DNA of 64,000 bases from Epiperipatus broadwayi (taxonomy: Eukaryota > Onychophora > Udeonychophora > Euonychophora > Peripatidae), in the NCBI GenBank assembly GCA_028023455.1, contig JAQFVV010006200.1:8174521-8238520 (forward strand). Direction: 5' to 3'. The position numbers and the translations under genes were made by a program. Under the pieces are notes generated by a model, which saw nothing but the letters and a program-made list of their open reading frames with translations, ran no database searches and was not told the DNA's origin. Positions 59,940 through 64,000 of the stretch are shown one piece after another. Within the stretch, counting starts at the first letter, position 1, and each line of letters opens with the position of its first letter.

Positions 59940-60420
59940 AGTTTTTAAGTGGAAAAAATCTATGTAGCCTATCTATACTCAACATGCTAAAGTAAAATAT
60001 AATTTAAATATCCATCTGTGCGGTCTATTTAAATAGTAATTTAAATTTAAAAAAAAAAATTAATGTTAAAATCTAAAAATAAATTTATTCCTCAATTTTA
60101 TATGTGCGTTAATAAAATCTATTTGTGTGTTAATTACTGGCAGTGGCTTCTTTTATTTTATTGTTTTAAATATTAATATATTTTGAGAATATAAATCTAT
60201 TAAAACTTATAAAAAGGTTTAAATCTCTGCTACTCTATGAGCTAGTGACATTGGGCAAACGGTCAGAATAATATATATATAAATTTTTTTTAAATCTTAA
60301 CTTACGTATCTGCCTACTATATAAATTTTTCTAGGTTCAAATGCCTAGATGGCGCCCTTGTGGTGAGGATACGTTAAGACCCCTTTGCAGTGACCATTAA
60401 TATATATATATTGTGTTAAA
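59940..60420 (+). repeat. Unclassified dispersed repeat family C, copy 1
   Basis: TTCTAGGTTCAAATGCCTAG, ATGGCGCCCTTG, TTAATTACTGGCAGTGGCTT and CCTCAATTTTATATGTGCGT recur in the same order, inverted, at 62515-62965. GGTTCAAATGCC looks like a B box, but no partner A box was seen. No coding capacity. Confidence 0.75.
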
Positions 60421-62514
60421 TATATGTGTAATTGTAAAAAGTGTTTCAAAAGATTACTTAGTCTGCTCTCTTTCCTTTACCCATATTTCCATGATTAGAA
60501 AACTGGAAAGTTTGATAAGTATTCTTGATTTATACACTGGGTCCTCTGTCTCATAGTGTTGGAGCTACTCTGAGTTATATTCCTAGCACTGGGTTCCACT
60601 TTGTTTTTCATCCAGGCATTCCACAGTTATATAAAGGTTATATGACTGGCTGACACCTGAAATTTATCTTGAAAAAAATAAATTGCCTTTGTGGGATTGG
60701 CATAGTCTCAGAAGTTATGGAGGCATGCTGTGTTCAGAAAAAATGATCAAGAATTGTATGTTCATGCAGCCTCAGTCTGATTATAGGGATGATTGATAGT
60801 TAATTTATCAATAATATTCTACCCCTCTGCTTGAGTATATATATGATCAAAGAGTTATCAAAACAGTTTTTTTAAGTTTCAAAAGAATATGTAAATATTT
60901 TTTTAAAAAATGTGGGAAAGCCTCCCAACCATTACATCAATTTAGTAGCATTAGCATTTAGTATTTATTGATTACATAAGTCTGTAATAGATTGTTCTGG
61001 AGTATATTGGTTAGTCTTTAAAAAAAACTCATAGGAAAAGTGTATAATGCAAATTTTATTAATAATCTGATTTGATAATTATAACCAAACTTTATATTCC
61101 TTAATATGCCACATAAATAATAATAACTGGAATGCATAATAACATGAAAATATTTGGAACTTATTGAAGATAATGAATATTATTTGCAATGTCTATCATT
61201 TTAATTAGTTTTTTTTTTATTGAAGCGCAAATTGAGTAGATGTGTTTTATAATAAGAGACCTGGAGTATTTTATTTATTTAACTATTATTATTATGGTAT
61301 GGTTAGGTCTATGTAAAATCCCTCACTATATATAACTATACTATAGAATGTGAAATTGTCAGAATAATTGTAAAACCTGAGGTTATAATTAAGATTTAGT
61401 TTAAGATTAGAATATGTTAGGAATTTTATTTAATGAAATGTTACTTTGATAAATGGAAGAGTGTAATGTATTTTAGTATTCAATTTAATTTAGTAATGTT
61501 AGAGTTTTTTTAATGTAATAGATGAGTCGTGGGAATAGTATTGATTGTTTATGAAAGTAGGTAGGGGTGATACATCTATGCCATTGGGAGTGTATCATTC
61601 AGGGTATATTTTTAATGTTAGTCTAACAGTGTACCTTCCCGGATGCTTATAGTTGAGTCTCATGATTTTAATAAATAATCAAACCATTATTGATAATAGA
61701 TTGAGCTAGTAGTGAAATTAAGATAATGATAAATGAGCTAGATGTTTAATTTTAAATGGTGTTTTTGTTTGATTAGTGATTTAATCAATTATTTAGTATT
61801 AATTTTCTATATGTATTATTTTCATGTGGATGAGTTAGTTACATATTAACGTTTGAAATAGTGAGTTAGTGTTTAAGTAATTTGATTATCTGAAGAGCTG
61901 TGACTAAGAGCTAGTGATGATGTAGTTAGCTGGACAATTGAATTTTGGTTGGTAACGGTACAATATATATGTTAAAAACATGTATAACACATGCACTTGT
62001 ATGTGTGAATATGTATTATACTTGCATTGTGAATTTAAAAAATTAAAAATTTCTATTTTTTTTTTATTTAATACTTTTGCTGAATCATGACTAACTAAAC
62101 CGTGGATAAGAAATATCTGAAAACAGGAATTGGTGCATATCAAAATGTACGATTACATACAAACAACTTAAAAGTGAGATAAAAAAAACATGAATGTAAA
62201 TTACACCTTGCATTCTTTAATGCAATGAATAAATGGCAGACTAAAGAGCTAAAGGTCCCTGAATTGCAGTTCAGCACTATTACTTCTGCTGCTCTAAGAC
62301 CTACCCCCTTTCTGAATAACAAATTATTTAATTACTTTGTTATAACTCACAATAACTTAGAACTGTCCAGAAATTTAAAAATTAATCAATATCTTAAGAT
62401 ATAGAAACATTTCTTGAATTTTAATTGTGTAATACTTTATAAGTAAATATAGAAACACTTCCTCAATTTTAATTGACTACTTTGGTTATTAAGTAATATA
62501 TATATATATATTAT
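60421..62514. other. Stretch between the two family C copies, partly C-poor
   Basis: About 61210-61860 is unusually poor in C on the plus strand (T, A and G phrases such as TTAGTTTAAGATTAGAATAT). No gene was recognised. Frames at 61904-62322 (60-79 codons, minus) lack motifs. Confidence 0.45.
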
Positions 62515-62965
62515 AACGATCGAAATGCAAGTGAAGATCGAATCTAACCGCAAAAACAATATCTGCACTACAAGGGCGCCATCTAGGCATTTGAGCCTAG
62601 AAAAATTTATAAAGTAGGCAGATACGCGCTGTTAAGACTCCACTTTATTTAAATATTCCGATCGTTAGCCCAAGCCACTAGCTCAGTGGAGACGCAGAGA
62701 TAATAAAATATCTTAATTTTATATCTTAAATATAAAGAGTAAAAGCCACTGCCAGAAATTAACACATAAAATATTTATTTACGCACATATAAAATCATTC
62801 TAAACTCGAGGAATAGGTTTAACATTTGTAGATTTTTATATTCTTATTACTCTTTAATTTTACATTTATATAAATTTCAATGATTTTAATTTTTTTTTAT
62901 TTAGATTGTCAAGTATGAATAGACTACATAGATCTGCATTTGAAAATAAAACATTCTATCCCTAT
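62515..62965 (-). repeat. Unclassified dispersed repeat family C, copy 2
   Basis: This is the reverse complement of the 59940-60420 copy, with moderate divergence. CAAGGGCGCCATCTAGGCAT, CCTAGAAAAATTTATA, GGCAGATACG and GCCACTGCCAGAAATTAACA are clear counterparts. TAGCTCAGTGG (62684-62694) resembles an RNA polymerase III A box on the plus strand, but no B box follows on that strand. Confidence 0.75.
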
Positions 62966-64000
62966 TTAACCCTAGGCTAAAATTCGCAGTCAAACTGGCA
63001 TCAATCCATCCGATACATTTATGTATTCAATGTAGCATGAAAATACAACAGCACAAAGATACTATACTGTCAGGAATGGACATCTGAACAATATATTTTA
63101 AGAAAACATTGACTCTTGTCTAATACAGGAATATGATGTCTGTATAGCAAGAAGAACAATAAAATAAAAACTCCATAGGAAGGGACCGCGATCCTTTTTG
63201 CCGACTTACAATCCCATCCACAGGCAAAGGGTTGGTGCGGTGTATACAGCGATTCTGCACGTAGCGAAACTCATACTACATCTACTAATTGCACAAATAT
63301 ATCCAATCCATTGACCCAATTCAACAACGACACAAATAACCTAAGATTTCCCTCCCCTAATATAACTTTACAAATCTATATAGCCATTCACGCCCGACTT
63401 AATTTTAACATTTAAATACGTTCGCACAGATTGTTTAAAAATGTTGGGTATAGATCGATTACATAGATTCCACGGTCAAAAACATTTCAAAATAAACATA
63501 AACGATCAAAATACAAAATTATTGATACCGACAATCGCAGAGGGAAACTTATAAGTAACCCAATAGTATTCACCATAAGATACTTGCGTTGTCACCAATA
63601 ACTTAAAAGACATCCGAATAAATACATTTTAGATACTCACCATAAGGTATCATTATTTATCGAATGTCTATATATTTTGATCAAATATGAAAACCAAAAT
63701 ATAATTAACCGCAAACGAATCCATGCAAGCGTCTATAAACAACTTAAAATTTACTCATTTAAAATTTAACAATAAATATCAATACAATAAATAATAAATG
63801 GAAATGATTTTTTTTTATCAAACGCATACGTATATATAAAATTTCACATTATCAATTTAGTTGACACATAGGTCAGAGAAAAGTTCCTTTTTATAAAAAT
63901 AAATTTACTTATCAATCTTTAAAGTTCTTAATTAATGTTATGATTTTTAACAATTGTTCAGTTCTATTGCTTACGGTAGAGAAGTCCCTGTTCCCATTGG
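62966..64000. other. Window end, slightly less AT-rich, nothing recognised
   Basis: CpG is a little more frequent here (for example GGACCGCGATCC, GCACGTAGCGAAAC), as in positions 386-1320. No coding frame, splice-compatible exon or known repeat was recognised. Confidence 0.4.

Noticed and set aside
62678-62710. TAGCTCAGTGG as a tRNA gene
   Set aside because: No B box or cloverleaf follows on that strand. It is part of repeat family C.

Overview
This window looks like nuclear DNA from an AT-rich, repeat-dense invertebrate. The signs are a split lysosomal-type gene with GT-AG introns of 4 to 25 kb, tRNA-derived SINEs, Penelope-like elements with GIY-YIG endonucleases, and many foldback elements. 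The phylum cannot be fixed from the sequence alone. No operons, bacterial signals, rRNA or intact tRNA genes were seen.

The only host gene I can support is a beta-N-acetylhexosaminidase (glycoside hydrolase family 20) on the minus strand. Four consecutive coding exons lie at 53483-53593, 48934-49035, 41993-42101 and 17075-17285. All have consensus splice sites and compatible phases. They cover the central catalytic barrel, including the GGDE catalytic pair. The signal peptide/N-terminal exons should lie beyond 64000 and the C-terminal exons probably below position 1. Most of the window is therefore intron or flank of this gene.

Layout. 1-385: C-terminal half of a LINE endonuclease domain (minus), running off the edge. 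1623-6425: a degraded Ty3/gypsy LTR retrotransposon with both LTRs, zinc knuckle, protease, reverse transcriptase (RT), RNase H, integrase and polypurine tract. 6426-8950: a degraded hAT element with a ZBED5-like transposase, directly abutting the 3' LTR. 9230-10000 and 11719-12870: two Penelope-like remnants. 10091-10700: a SINE split by a foldback MITE. 15516-16690: a SINE with perfect target duplication and a large foldback element. The 24.7 kb intron (17286-41992) holds a foldback element, a third Penelope-like remnant, probable DIRS-like, hAT and BEL/Pao fragments, several copies of a second foldback family (one interrupted by an insertion with an 8-bp duplication), an unidentified membrane-protein remnant and a near-perfect 219-bp-arm palindrome. 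The next intron holds a poly(A)-tailed cyclin-Q retrocopy and more foldbacks. The third holds a long compound ATC/AAT microsatellite, a CpG-rich island and a SINE fragment. 53594-64000 holds more foldbacks, a (TA)n tract and an inverted pair of an unclassified repeat.

The most notable points are a roughly 50-bp core shared by all copies of one foldback superfamily (eight copies here), the 41380-41862 palindrome, an endonuclease ORF with no ATG start, and an unusual substitution in the hexosaminidase at the normally conserved Trp-containing segment after the DTPGH motif. I found no evidence of a new defence or enzymatic system.
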